From Dicaeum eximium (taxonomy: Eukaryota > Chordata > Aves > Passeriformes > Dicaeidae): a DNA stretch of 64,000 bases. The notes under the pieces are model-generated. The model was not told the DNA's origin, did no database searches, and saw only the letters and a program-made list of their open reading frames with translations. Where the stretch lies: positions 294,248-358,247 of the forward strand of contig VWZP01007350.1 of the NCBI GenBank assembly GCA_013396995.1, given 5' to 3'. The translations under genes were made by a program, and so were the position numbers. Below, in pieces: positions 27,301-39,184 of the stretch; position 1 is the stretch's first letter; every line of letters begins with the position of its first letter.

Positions 27301-27668
27301 AGTATAAGTCCTGGTAACAGCTCTCTCTGCTGCTCAGCCAGCAGCCACATAGCTACACTGACATGTTCAACACTTCAATGAAGGCAAGGGAAAAAGTAGT
27401 TTTCATAATTATGAGGCAAACTCTCCCAACTCAGCTAGCTGCCTCCTCTCATCCTGGCATGGTACCCCAACTTATCACATCCATAACTACAAAAAAATGG
27501 AACAGTAGTTGTAGCTGAACATATTCATATATATTAGTGTATTGGAAACTTTCTGCTTTGCTTCTTTTTTTCCTACTTCACATTGCTGCAACAACCCACA
27601 TCCCTGCTGGGCTTTGATTGCAGCTTTAGCTAATTATATTAGTTGAGACATTTTGTCATATAGTGAAT
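24379..27668. other. Unique AT-rich non-coding DNA
   Basis: No recognised feature is visible other than a 16-base poly-A run at 26904-26919. The longest open frames (150 codons at 26104-26556, 123 codons on the minus strand at 26979-27350) show no motif or conserved composition. Confidence 0.55.
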
Positions 27669-27759
27669 CAGATCCTCAGATCCTCAACTGATCTAAATGA
27701 ATGCAGCTGCACTGATGTTAGTGGAGATTTTCCTGTTCATACCAATTATTCATTATCTC
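27669..27759. mobile_element. Probable ancient palindromic repeat, second copy
   Basis: The left part contains 'cagatcctcaactgatctaa' (27677) followed by 'gctgcactgatgttagtgga', the arm-plus-centre arrangement of the same old palindromic amniote repeat class as the copy at 12.3 kb. The right arm (about 27736-27759) is badly decayed. An 8-bp unit (cagatcct) is tandemly doubled at 27669-27684 at the left border. Fewer positions support this copy than the other two. Confidence 0.4.
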
Positions 27760-28545
27760 CCCAAAAACAAAAATGGAAACTACCATACTCTAAAATACAG
27801 TTTTTAAAGCAAAGGGGCATACCTTTAGTAGCTCTATCCAATTTATTTCCTAGAACACTTTGGGAACTTTATTTGCACTCTGGAAACCACCAAAATAGCA
27901 TGCTGGCTAACAAAGAAAAATGAACGATGCCTTTGGCATATTCTCCAGATGTATTTTCCCATAGAAATAAAACTTTCGGATTATGACAACATCCAAATGT
28001 ATTACATATATCCAAGAAATCAACAAGCATGGAAGTCTACTAGATGACTGTTTTTATACAAAGTATAGGAGAAACCAGAGCAGGGAAGATTGCCTCACAG
28101 TTTTCCTCCTGACATGGATTGTTGCATAGGAACAACCATAAAAATATTATTTATCTTACACCAGTTCTATTTGGTCTGAAAATGGTTGTACTTTGTGGCA
28201 TGTCAAAAGCTTTACAAAGCTAATGAATAAATCCACCTAGAAGCACACTAGCTTTGAAAGGCTCCAGTGTTCTGCAGCTATTGGCATTTAGGGCACTGGA
28301 TTTGCTTTTTCAAACGGTGTGGCATGAGATAAAAGCAGATTACTTTCCTCCACCAGCTACAGATTTTCTCCGGTTTTTTGCACAGATGACTGTACAAATT
28401 CTTCAGCTATCAGCACCTAAACATTCAAATTCTTCCTGGCAACGTGAACTCTGGTTAAATTTCAGCTGTCATCTTGCCTTGCCCCTGATACCTAGAGACA
28501 CATCTTCATAGACCCACTCATTTTCCGTAGCCTTAAACCTTCTGG
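27760..28545. other. Unique AT-rich non-coding DNA
   Basis: Nothing recognisable is visible between the palindromic repeat and the poly-A tract that borders the CpG island. Confidence 0.6.
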
Positions 28546-28609
28546 AAAAAAAAAAAAAAAAAGAAAAAAAAAAAAAAAAAACCAAAAAAAAAAAAAACCA
28601 AACAAAAAA
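28546..28609. repeat. A-rich low-complexity tract
   Basis: About 64 bases of almost pure A with single G interruptions and CCAAA-type steps towards the right end. It lies roughly 70-100 bases left of the CpG island. No recognised retroposon body precedes it, so it is probably simple low-complexity sequence rather than a retroposon tail. Read-length errors are likely here. Confidence 0.85.
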
Positions 28610-28699
28610 GGCAGTCTAACAGAGGTTTACTTCTGCTTTGGCATCTAGCTTAAACTTCATCTATCAGCTATTTAATGACTTGTTTTGCACAGCATTGCT

Positions 28700-29150
28700 G
28701 GCAGCAGCTGTGCCGCCGCCTGTGTGTTTTTGCAGAGGTCTGGGGCTGCTCTGTAGCTGCCGAGTTGCAGGAGGTGGCACACGGATGGCTCTTGCGGAGG
28801 GAGGGAGGGAGCGCCGCTGCCGCCCCAGCGCAGCCCGAGCCGGGCCCGCCCTTGGCGTGAGCACAGGCTCAGCGTGTGTGTTCCCCGCTGGGAACGCACA
28901 AACAGCTCGCAGAGACGCTGCGGCTTTTCCAGCCGTGGAACTGATGTACATTTGCTGCTGCTGCGGGCAGCCCTCGGTTCGCCCTGCCCCGGAGCGCTGC
29001 CCCCGCTCCGCTCCTCGCTGCTGCGGCAGGAGCCGTCCCTCGGTGCGGGGGCGGGGAGCGGCACCTGCCGCAGCAGCCTCTGCCTCATTAGCGCAGAGAA
29101 TCCTCGAGTGCTCGGGAATGGAGCCTTCTGCCCGCGCTGGCTCCGGCACT
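28700..29150. promoter_or_regulatory. CpG island, candidate promoter
   Basis: By hand count about 41 CpG dinucleotides fall in 28681-29160, against almost none in the flanking kilobases. GC content is clearly above 60 percent in the middle. A GC box (ggggcgggg) sits at about 29047-29056. In birds, isolated islands of this length and CpG density usually mark a transcription start, often of a broadly expressed gene or a long non-coding RNA. Direction is not decidable: I see no TATA box that is convincingly placed and no strong donor consensus on either strand. The open frames of 172 codons (+) and 219 and 161 codons (-) here are what stop-poor GC-rich DNA gives, and none shows a domain. No recognised gene lies elsewhere in the window for it to serve. 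Confidence 0.75.
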
Positions 29151-29159
29151 TGCTAGATA

Positions 29160-30502
29160 CAAATAAAAAAAATTGCTCGTTGTTCACGTGACTAGTGCAT
29201 TTTCCCCCTTTCCTTTCAATTTTGATAATCCTACTGTTCAAAGTGCTTCTCAGGCATAACAAATAAATTAATGACAATCCATAATAGTCATATGTGCCTT
29301 TCCATTTCTCAAGGGAAAGCATTGAACCCAATCCTTCTCGCTGTATGTAAGCTGAAAAAATGTTTCCTCTGTTCTTCCTTCTGACATTGTTACACTCTTC
29401 ACCCCCACTGAGAAAGTCTATATTGATGGGACCAATATCCTTATAATGGCGATTTTGCTGACCTTTCCATCATAAATGCAGATGATTTTAAACAGTGCAG
29501 TGTTCAACTGCTTGATTGTGAAACTCTGATGTTAACAGGATTATTCATGCAAACACTCTCCATATTATGCAACAATTGCATAATCACTGCCTGAATATTG
29601 CCTCAGGTTCCAGCTCCAGATTCTCCAAAATGTCATCCTCCCACCCTGTTACAAGTTTTTATGCTGCATGCAACTATGACAAAAACTCCCTCCAATAAGT
29701 ACTGAAGATAAGGCACTTAAATTGGGATTCTTTCAGCTTTCTAATGCACATCTTAGCTCTACAGCTACAGAGAAGGCTTGATGGGATTTGGAGGATTTTT
29801 TCATTTGATTCTGGTCTGATTTTTTTTTTTTGGTCCGTTGTTGTTTGCTGAAAGGAACAGAAATGGCAAAGACAAAACAGTTTTTCCCAGTTTCTTCCTA
29901 CAAGTGAAACAGTTTTGTTTTATAGCAAACACAAATGGAAGTGCAGCTGCTCAAAAAGGATTTCTAGACTTTGCCATTCCGAAATGGAAAGAGGAAAACT
30001 AGGTGATCATTGCTGCCTTTTCTCAGCTTCTCACATTCAGACTTTCTTTCTAGCCACTGCTCTAAAAATTTTACTACTCTTCTAATAATTACATTGTTTC
30101 TATGTGGTCAAAAGGTGGATAAAAACATTCAGTGCTTAGAAGGCGCATTGCCCTGTAGGGACCAAGGCTCATCATCCATACTAGAAACAGTAGTAAAATT
30201 ACAGACCATCTGGCCTATTTACCTGCTGATGGAGAAGCCACAGGCCCCAGGCCAGCTGGAGCTGTGTTTGCCAACAATTTGGAAGTCCCCAAAGCTGAAA
30301 TTAATGACCAGATGTTAGTGGAAGCTCAGCATCACCACCTCCACTTCAAACATCCTACTCCTTTCAGTCACAGTTTCAGTTGCCTTTGGGTGCAGAGAGC
30401 ATGGAAAAGCTGGGCTTAGAGTCTCTGAGCCCTGCTTGGAGGCTTAGAGTAAGCTGATTTTGCATGGTAGTAGGGAAGGGGAAGGGATGGAGTGTGCCAA
30501 TG
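29160..30502. other. Unique non-coding DNA right of the CpG island
   Basis: CpG density falls abruptly after about 29150. No exon can be called, although any transcript starting in the island and running right would cross this interval. Confidence 0.55.
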
Positions 30503-31056
30503 TGTCCTGGGTTTGGCTAGGACAGAGTTAAATTTCCTCCTAGTAGCTGGCACAGTGTTGTGTTTTGGATTCAGGAGGAGAATGTTGATAACATATTTTT
30601 TATTTTAGTTGGCACTATTTGGTGCTAACCCTCAGTCAAGGACTTTTCGGTTTCCCCTGCTTTGCCAGGGAGGAGGTACTCAAGAAGCTGGGAGGGAGCA
30701 CAGCCAGGACAGCTGAGCTGAACTGGCCAAAGGGATATTCCATACTACAGAGCATCATGCCCAGTATATAAACTGGGACAGCCGTTTGAGAGATGCCAGC
30801 CATTGCTCAGGGATGGGTTGAGCACTGCTCAGTGGGTCATGAGCAATTTCATTGTACATTGCCTGTCTTTCCTGGGTTTTATTTATTTCTCTTTTTCTTC
30901 CCTCCATTTCCATTATGATTATTTTATTTCAATTATCAAATTGTTTCTATCTCAACCCACAAGTCTTACCTTTTTTCCTATTCTCTTCCCCATCCCCCTG
31001 GCACATGAGCAAGTGGCTGCATGGTCCTTAGTTGCCAGCTGGGGTTAAACCACACA
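30503..31056 (+). mobile_element. Solo LTR of an avian endogenous retrovirus
   Basis: The element starts with 'tgtcctgggtttggctagga' and ends near 'ctggggttaaaccacac', the terminal sequences of a common avian endogenous-retrovirus LTR family. The U3 part contains 'ccaaagggatattccatac', and a TATA box (tatataaa) lies at 30765-30772. No gag, pol or env sequence flanks it, so this is a solo LTR left by recombination between the two ends of a provirus. Exact ends and the target-site duplication are uncertain: 'caatg' on the left and 'ccatg' on the right are only a near match. The middle part differs from the related LTR at 62 kb. A 81-codon frame across it is not a gene. I infer an ERVL-like class from memory only. 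Confidence 0.9.
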
Positions 31057-34000
31057 CCATGAAACAATGTCTATGACAATAAATCTAGTCTGAACCTCAT
31101 AAATATGCTTGCTACTTTGAGAGCTGCATGTACAAAAAGCTGATCAAAATTCAAATGCTGTATACTCCCAGGCTCTATCTGTACTAACATATTTTCAGTT
31201 TTTCTGTACAGTATCATTAGCTAGTGCCCTGAGTCTAGGCTCTCTGCTTTCTTTATACTTCTATGTCTGGCTTTTTTTCCCCCCCTTCTGTTATTATATC
31301 ACAGAGCTAGGAAAACACAGAGCATTGCTGTGTGTGCAGTCAGTATGTGCTGGCTCAGTGACACAGATTCCTTCAAAAGACAGTATTATCAAATTTATTA
31401 CAGAACTGTGTGAATGCACTTGGATGCAGCACAAGTTGTTGAGATAGAGAACTTGAAAGATGCTGAAGCCAAACCCCTCAGATCTGCTGGTCCTTGAGGA
31501 ACAGGATGGCAATTGCTGTCTGATATAGTGGGAAGCTGCAACTACCACACATTATGGGTAATCTCCATGGCACAGGAAGAACTGGAAGCAGTGTGGGCAC
31601 ATTGCCTCCCCCCAGACTCTTCTGCCACCTGACATCCAATTAAAGGTTGGGGAAAACTGGACTGTTAATAGGTACTGCAAACAATAACAGACTACAGATT
31701 TACACTACAGAGGTTCTCTGTATTATTTTCTGGACAAACTAGATTTCAAATATCCAGTAAGGTTAATTTCACATCTTTGCAGATTTTTTTTCCCCCTTCT
31801 ATCCTTATTAAAGTCAGGAAAGGAGATATCCACTTCTCTACCAGTCCACAGAGCCACTTATTTTATGCTAAGCAAGCCTGCAGATTGTTCAGGCACAGTT
31901 TGCTCTCATCAATCTATTTTGGCTGCTCCCAAGCATCATGTTGTCCGAGATGGAACTGAAGATGGAAAATACAAAATGGTATACTGGTGAGAGCCCTCAC
32001 AGATTCCTGAAGACTGCACATAATTATTACAATGGCAAGAGGAAATGTGACAAATGCAAGACATGAAATCACAAGCATAACAATAAAAGTGTCCCAACAT
32101 CTTTGCCTCAACTTCTTCCCCAACATTCCAATTCCAGGAAGCTGTCAATATTTAGGTCTATTCTGTATATGTAGGATAGCTCAGATGATCCTACATTTTC
32201 TATAGCAACCACTGTTTGTTAGAGTAACACATTCCCAATCTCAGAAATTCCAACCTAATATAAACCAGACAATATCAGCAAAAGCCAGCAGAAACCCCTC
32301 CCTCTCTCCAGTTCAATTGCTACCAAATGTTCATGGTTTATCTGAAGGGACATGGGGCATCTCTGCATCTCCCCATGTGGGCACTGCTTGTGTGAGAAAA
32401 ATATGAAATGCTGGCAGCTACATCATTTTAATAGGGAAAACACATTAGTAACTGCAAAGCAGCTTGTCTGTGTTTAAACCTTGCCTTCACTCTGTTCTTG
32501 GTGCTTACAGCTTCCTTTGCTCAGGCACACTCCCTGTTAGATTAAGCATGAGAAATTTCAGAGACTGTCCAGTAACTCAGCAAATTGGAAAGCATTCTAT
32601 GTGACAAGCCATGTTACCCTTTTTTCTCCATAACCAACCTGAGGCACCCTCAAAAATATCAGAGCTGGTATTTGTGCCTCCCTAAAGACTGATCTTAATT
32701 TCTTGGGAATCAGTGGCAAGGGTTCCATCAACTGACACTGGACTAAAGCCCTCCTGCTCAAGAGGTGACTTCTGTGCATCACAGGATTTAGACACACCCC
32801 AGCTGTCTATGTTAAAGGAATGTGTGCAAAACCTTCAGCTGGCTAAAACAGAGAGGTCCCATGTGGGAGGCAAGTCTATAACAGGGTAGATGAATGACTT
32901 TCCCCATCTCCTCACCCCCTACTCCAGAAAAAAAAAAAAATCCCTATAAAGAAATGTGGGTTTTATTCTCTGTGTGTTAAGAAGCTCTTAGGAGTATTTT
33001 ACTCTCATAGTGGTTTTTTGTCTCCTGGAAACATTCCTCTCTATACTTGGTCAAAGGGGACTCTGTTCTAAAGAGACTTCAGTTCTGAGGGAAAAAAAAA
33101 TAGCATGCTGATCTGGAAAAGTGGAGGACAGCAAAATTACTCAGAAAAAAAAATTAAAAATCATGGTTATAACTATAAGGGAAACTAGTCTAAAAGTACT
33201 TCACAATTCCCAGGAACTATGCCTGCTCTAGAGTTCAGGTTTGGACAAATTTGAGTTGACAGCAAGACTTTGTCAAATCCACATTTTTTCCATAGAAAAT
33301 AAGTTCTCAAGACCCTGCATCTGCACTGACTGACTCATTTTCTGTAAGCCTTACAGTTCTCAAAACGGATGGATTTGGACAGACCTGCTGGGAGTGCAGC
33401 CCTGAAGTCACAGGCACAGGACAACTATTCCCACGTTTTCACCCAATTCTTCAGCTGTGCTTCACGGCAGGAAGCAGCAGAGGGGCAGAGCCAGGGCTCC
33501 AGCTGGATGTGCCACCTGATGCTGCTACAGGGCTACCCTGCTGGGGCTCCTGTGGCCTCCTCCATCTCAGGACACGGCTTGCAGTTTCTGCAAATTTAAG
33601 GACAGCCAGTTTTCCCAAGATAAGTATCCAGTCCTGTCAAGGTTGCTGGTGCTGGATAATCTGGATAGGATGCCTCATCTTTTGTGGTCCTTACTTTGGA
33701 AAGGTTTTGTTAGATGCAGAAACGACTGGGCAACCTTTGTGAACATGGCAGTGTTTTAGCTTCCACCAACTGTCTTCTGGCATTTTTACATATAAGAAAA
33801 TTCCTTCCCCTGAAAGATCTTTAGCTTTAGTTCCTACCTTCCTTCATGGGCCAGGTATTAACAAGCTAAAGCTTTACCCATAGTCCTTGTCAGCTGATGG
33901 ATCACAAACAAAAACTACATGCAACTAATTTAAGATCTATCCCATTAGTTCTAGTACAACTGTTTAGTCTTTTACTTATGTATTGTACTGCATTTATATT

Positions 34001-35528
34001 AAATTTCTTTCATTTCATGCAATGAATTCATGAGACATCTACTGCTCCCAAGATTTAATTAAGACCTGATCAGATAAGCAGGTTGTACCTTCCACACAAA
34101 TATAACTACAGACCAGCAACCTAATTTATGAATATAAATGCCTCTTTCTACCAAAATATGTCCTATCTAACAGGTCTCTGAAAGCCAGTTAATAAATATG
34201 CCATGAGATCCTATCTCCACTTTACACATACAAGTTTGTGACAGTACTCTTGTGTGTTAGTAGCAAAGCCATGAAAGCAAAGCATTGGAAAGTTTCTACA
34301 TATATGAAATGCTTTGCCAGGAACAGATGGGGAAATGGAATCAGAAGGAAAGTTTTCAGTAATAGCAAAATACTTAAAGGAAGAAAAAAGTCACATGAAA
34401 TGTTGAATTATTTTTTCCAAAAAAATATTTGGTCCTGTGCAAAATTTGGTATGTATTGCAACTAATAATTTCAAAATGCAGAAATCTGTTGTTTCTCAGA
34501 ATTTTATCACTGATGCTCTTTCCTTATTTATAGCTCACACCAAAAGCCATTATGAATTTTCCAAAGGGTGAAACCTTAACTTCACTGTCTCACTGTGATA
34601 TTCCATTCCTTGAATAAATTCAAGCACAAAACTTCTATAGGCTATAAAGGCTTTATTGAAGCTATAGTAGTGCCATTATGCTTTTTCACAGACAACACAG
34701 AGATATCCTCTAACTAAACAAAGATGAAAACATGGAAGAAAAATACTAGAAGCCTTAGAAGCTGCACTGGTTTACTGAAGTGACCAGGACACCGCACTAT
34801 TGCACAATTATTTTCCATAGTACACTGCAAAAAACTTGCAATGATCCTGGTAAATACTGTGTGGCTAGAAGCTCCCCTTGTCACAAGAAGCCTGAGTTAG
34901 CCTCAAGTGTCTTAATTTGTTTCTGAAATAAATTGGTTTAGTTCTTTTAGAAGTTAAAATACCACAAAAGTAAAACAAAACAAAAAAAAAGTAAAAGTAA
35001 AATAAGTAGAAGTATTCCCCTCAACTTATTTTCAATTAATTTTTTTCATTAATGTTCTTTTTTTCAGGATTGCATAAACCAGAACACATAATATAGTCAC
35101 AACTACTTCTCAGTCTCTCCAGCAGAGTGGAGAGCACAGAGTGGAAACATGAAATCCCCCAGTGCTGAGACTGATGGCAAACCTCACCTACAAGCAGTTT
35201 AAAAACTGATGGAAGGATTGGCCTGCCTCCTAACAGCATACAGCTGAGAAATAGTTTGCAGCACTGAATATCTCAGAAGATTCAATCTATCCCTCTTATT
35301 TTTTGTGTAAAGCACCTACAGAATCTAATCCATTGTCTTTCCACCGCAAAAATGAATTTAATTGGTAGCTCTTCTGCCATACCTAAACCCTCACAGTTTT
35401 ACACTTCCATTTATAATTTTGACTAGATATTTTCATTTTCCCTTGTTATCACTGGTTTGAAACTGCTAGGACAGAAACAGTAGTTCCAGGTCTATCTTTT
35501 TTAAACTATCAAACTAACTAAACCATCA
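31057..35528. other. Unique AT-rich non-coding DNA
   Basis: No recognised gene or repeat is visible other than a 13-base poly-A run at 32928-32940. A GC-richer segment at 33370-33600 carries two overlapping plus-strand frames without motifs. Confidence 0.55.
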
Positions 35529-35648
35529 GCTGAATTTAAATCTATTTTTGTGTGTAACTGCTGTGTACACTGAAAATCTGTCACTAAGTAGTTTGACAGA
35601 TTTTCAGTGTACACAGCAGTTACACACAAAAATAGATTTAAATTCAGC
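35529..35648. repeat. Perfect 55-bp inverted repeat (hairpin)
   Basis: The left arm 35529-35583 and right arm 35594-35648 are exact reverse complements over all 55 positions. They are separated by a 10-base spacer (35584-35593), and the match stops at once on both outer sides (A opposite A). The arms are AT-rich, contain no known repeat motif and do not resemble the older palindromic elements in this window. A perfect arm pair in neutral DNA implies either a very recent inverted duplication (for example by template switching at a replication fork), a small newly inserted palindromic element, selection on a hairpin, or an assembly error. If transcribed, either strand would fold into a 55-bp duplex. 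Confidence 0.97.
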
Positions 35649-38414
35649 ATTGTAATATAGACTATCATGCACTCATCAGTTTCTAAGCTAAAAAAAAGGC
35701 CAGACAAAAGCCTGATGTGGTTTGGTTTGAGAACCTAGACCTATATCCAAAATGCACCATTAGTCCTGGTGCCTGAAAGTTGTGGCTTTTTTCTGTGTAC
35801 TATCTTAGAAAATGGCCACTCTGGACAAGAAAGTCTGTTTATTTCTTTAAATAAATAAATAGGAAAACAGTGCATTGATCTCAGAGCAACTGAGCCATAA
35901 TATACAGTCATCTACAGAAAGTTAGTGAACCTGGTAAATGTTTGGTCACTAAGAGGATGGACATTAAGAATTGAACCATGTGGACAAAATGAAATAAAAA
36001 AGCTTTTACTTTTAATGGAATACCCTTTTGTCAATTACATAAGCAAGGTCAGCATGTAATGGGATAAAACCCTGAATACATGGGAAAGAATAACATTTTT
36101 TACCATCAGGATAACAGTTATGTACTACAATTTAGCAAAATTGAATGAATGCTTAAAGTCTAATTCCAGCCTTCTTAGGATGTAGCCACTACTGACTTCA
36201 TCCCACAGAATTTGGCTTGTAAAAGCCTTTTTCTTTAATACACACCTGGCTTTGCTGTGTGAGATTGCAGTGACATACTGCAGCATTAGCCATGGATTGT
36301 GGAACTGCACTGGGACCACTGTTTTCTTTGTTGCAGGTTACTCAGGAAATAACTCTTTCTCTTGCATATGCCAGGTATTTGCTGCTATTCATGCAGTGAT
36401 TGATATGCAGATATTCAGATCAATTACCTGACTCAGTGGTAAAATTTAGTTAGTCTTTTTCCAAAACAAAACAAAAACCAAGAAAGAAGAATTTAAAAAA
36501 AAAAGCAACGCACCCCTGGATATCCCCTAGAAAACCCATTATGTTCCATTTATGAAGGTCTTATTCTGCTCCAGCACTACAATTCATTGTACTGTTTACC
36601 ATCTCTTAAGAAAGTGTCTAAACATTTTTGTTTAGATAATCACAGGAAAGATCTATTTTTTTTTCAGTTTGTAAAGTTAGAATGATTGGTTTGAGGTTGA
36701 AGTGTTTTATATCCTTTACCACTTACATTTTCTTGACCCTGAAAAATATCCCTGTTTCATCTAGGTCACTTCAAAGAGTGAAAGAGGAACCTCATCACAT
36801 TTACAAAGTTTAACCTCCTTGCTTTAAAATAACATGGAATAGTTTCTTGGGATTTGTTACAAGCACTACGCACAAAGGCGCATTAATTATCTGATCTAAG
36901 TTTACATTTGCTTTATCTTCCTTTTGTGCAGATTGTAGCATACTAATTTCATGCTGCCTTCTTGAAAACGGTTATTAGAGCAGCAATGGACATTCAAACC
37001 AGCTCAAGGCAAAATACTGGCCACATGCCTCAACAGCACAGCACTGTTCACTACACACATATGAAAAAAGGATGAGCCCAACGACAAAGAAAGAAAGAAA
37101 TCAACTCATCCCATGTTGAAGATTTCTTTGACTGTAGTTTCTAATACGTGACTGCAGTAATTTTCCAAGGAGAGAATTTTCTACTGAGTACAAATGTTGT
37201 TTATTTTCAATAAGATCTTTGTGCATGGCTCCCTGGGGTGTTTTGCAAATTATTCATTTGAGTGTCAGGAAAAATCCTTGTACCTTTTCTGTTAGCCTAA
37301 ATAGCAAATTTTGTTTAAAGGGGTAATGGGCTTAGCAGAAACTTAAAGTGATCATACTTGTACTCCCAGTGTCCAGACATTACAGTACAAGTGCAGAAGG
37401 TAAGTGGCCTTGTCAGCAGGTTTTCAGGTATTAGTCTACCTCTGAGAAAAATTATTGCATTGCAGGACACTAGAGACAGCTGTGAATGTTTTCCTTCATA
37501 TGAGGTAAGGACAACTGAAGAAAATAGATGAGATTTTTCTTCATTTCTGTCAAATTCCATACACAGAGAAAACATTTCATTTCTGAACAGGGTATGAAGC
37601 AACCTGACTAAAATAAACAAGTATAGCTTAAAAAAAATCAGGTATGAGATGGCAAGGACTTCTGCCAGCATCCATAAGAAATGATTCCATAGAGTGGGGT
37701 AAGGTACATCTGAAATGACAGGACAAGATAAATATAGCTGTGTGTTACCAACTTCCACTGACTCACAGAATATAAAATCTAAGAGTTATGTTTTCTTCTG
37801 CTGCAGTTGGTCTAAAACAAGGCCTTCTATGATCAAATATTTAGAGGAAAAGGCTGGGAAAAAATGTATAATTCGACTTGTGAATAAGTCACTTGTTTTT
37901 CAGCCTTGGTGATCTCAATTAAAATTCCTGCCTTATGAATGAGGTAATTGTTTTAACTTTCATGACTAAAAAACCAAACCTCCACCTTAAGATTTCTAAG
38001 GCAAGGAACACTTATTTCAGGGTTAATGGAAAATACACACAAAAAGTACCCTCACACATCAGGAGGGGAGTAGATTCCTTCTAGGAATCCTTGGCGTGCT
38101 GTTGCACATGGGTACTCCCACATGAAACCAGAGTTTTTGTTGTAGCTGTTCCTGTTCTGACAACGCCAAACATTTTGCACATTTTCAACAGAGATGCACA
38201 TCCAAATGCCAACAGCTGTGACCTGGAACTTTGCAGCTCAAAAGCAACCCGTAAGCACAAAATCTACTTTTGGCGTAGTGAACCACCTTGGCTAAAAGCT
38301 TGCTGATAGGGATGCCTCGAGTTCCAGCTTTCCTATTTTCCAGATTCTGTACTGCATTAGTATGTAATTCTGAACTTCATATAAAGTGTTAGCAAGTTCT
38401 CTTCACAGCTTAGT
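35649..38414. other. Unique AT-rich non-coding DNA
   Basis: Nothing recognisable is visible. The 147-codon minus-strand frame at 37315-37758 has no motif and sits in ordinary AT-rich sequence. Confidence 0.55.
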
Positions 38415-38744
38415 CAGACAAAACAATCCTTTTCCAGCCTGAGAACCAAGGACACCATTGCAGCTTCAGGCCCAAAAAGTGCAAACAACAGCAAACTGAG
38501 GAGAACAATCTGGGAAGATGGGACCTCATAACCTGAAGCTGTAATTGGACAATTAACCCCAATATGTGAATGGCCCAAAACTTACAAAAGTGTGAAAACT
38601 CATGATCCTGAGTCCATCTTGGGTGGAGCCACAGCCAGGCTCTTGTACTGCCCAAGGTGTGTCCTCTGAAGGCCTTTTAATAAATACTGCTTTATTCCTT
38701 CAGCACTGCCCAGCCTCTGTTCTAGGCAGCCTCTCAAGGCATCA
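38415..38744 (+). mobile_element. LTR of a second avian retrovirus family
   Basis: The stretch reads as the 3' two-thirds or more of an avian endogenous-retrovirus LTR. 'gctgtaattggacaattaac' at 38537 is followed by 'ccccaatatgtgaatggccc', a degenerate TATA-like 'cttacaaaagtg', and 'catcttgggtggagccacag' near 38616. A polyadenylation signal (aataaa) lies at 38679-38684, and the LTR ends in '...caaggcatca' at 38744. No internal retroviral genes follow, so it is a solo LTR. The 5' boundary is not clear: there is no TG start or target duplication I can trust, so it may be truncated on the left. It is unrelated to the LTRs at 30.5 and 62 kb. Confidence 0.72.
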
Positions 38745-39184
38745 GTAGTGCAGTGGAATTCATGTTCTGTTTGCCTATGCTACATTCACATGTAAAGAGC
38801 TTGTGAAGAGGAAAAAGCCTGATAATTAATTATAGAAGCATTATAGCCATGCAACAATTGTATTGTCTATTTTACAGACTGTACCAGAAATTTCTATGAA
38901 AGTGAACTGAAGTTTCAGCTCGCAAGGAATCTCTAGGTGGAATGGAATTTCCACAGCTCTTGGAATTCCAGACTTAGTCAGGGAGGTCAGAAAACAGAAA
39001 AGGTGACTAAGTTGAGGTAAGTACCTACACAGATAAAAATATCTGAGGCAACAAACAAAGGCAAAATAAAATCTACTGCAAAACATCCTGGAGGCAGAGT
39101 CCCATTTGTGGTGGAATAACACATTTCCTGTAAAAGCAGCAAAAACAAAGGGTGCTGAAAGAGATTCCAGAATGGATAAGGCAA
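38745..39184. other. Unique AT-rich spacer between LTR and CR1
   Basis: Nothing recognisable is visible. A minus-strand frame of 124 codons running across this interval starts inside the CR1 fragment and is an artefact. Confidence 0.6.

Noticed and set aside
28672..29331. Open frames of 219 and 161 codons (-) and 172 codons (+) in the CpG island
   Set aside because: GC-rich DNA is poor in stop codons. Frames are open on both strands at once, and none shows a domain, so they are by-products of composition.
35501..35707. 68-codon minus-strand frame across the inverted repeat
   Set aside because: It merely traverses the palindrome. The open frame follows from few stops in that segment.
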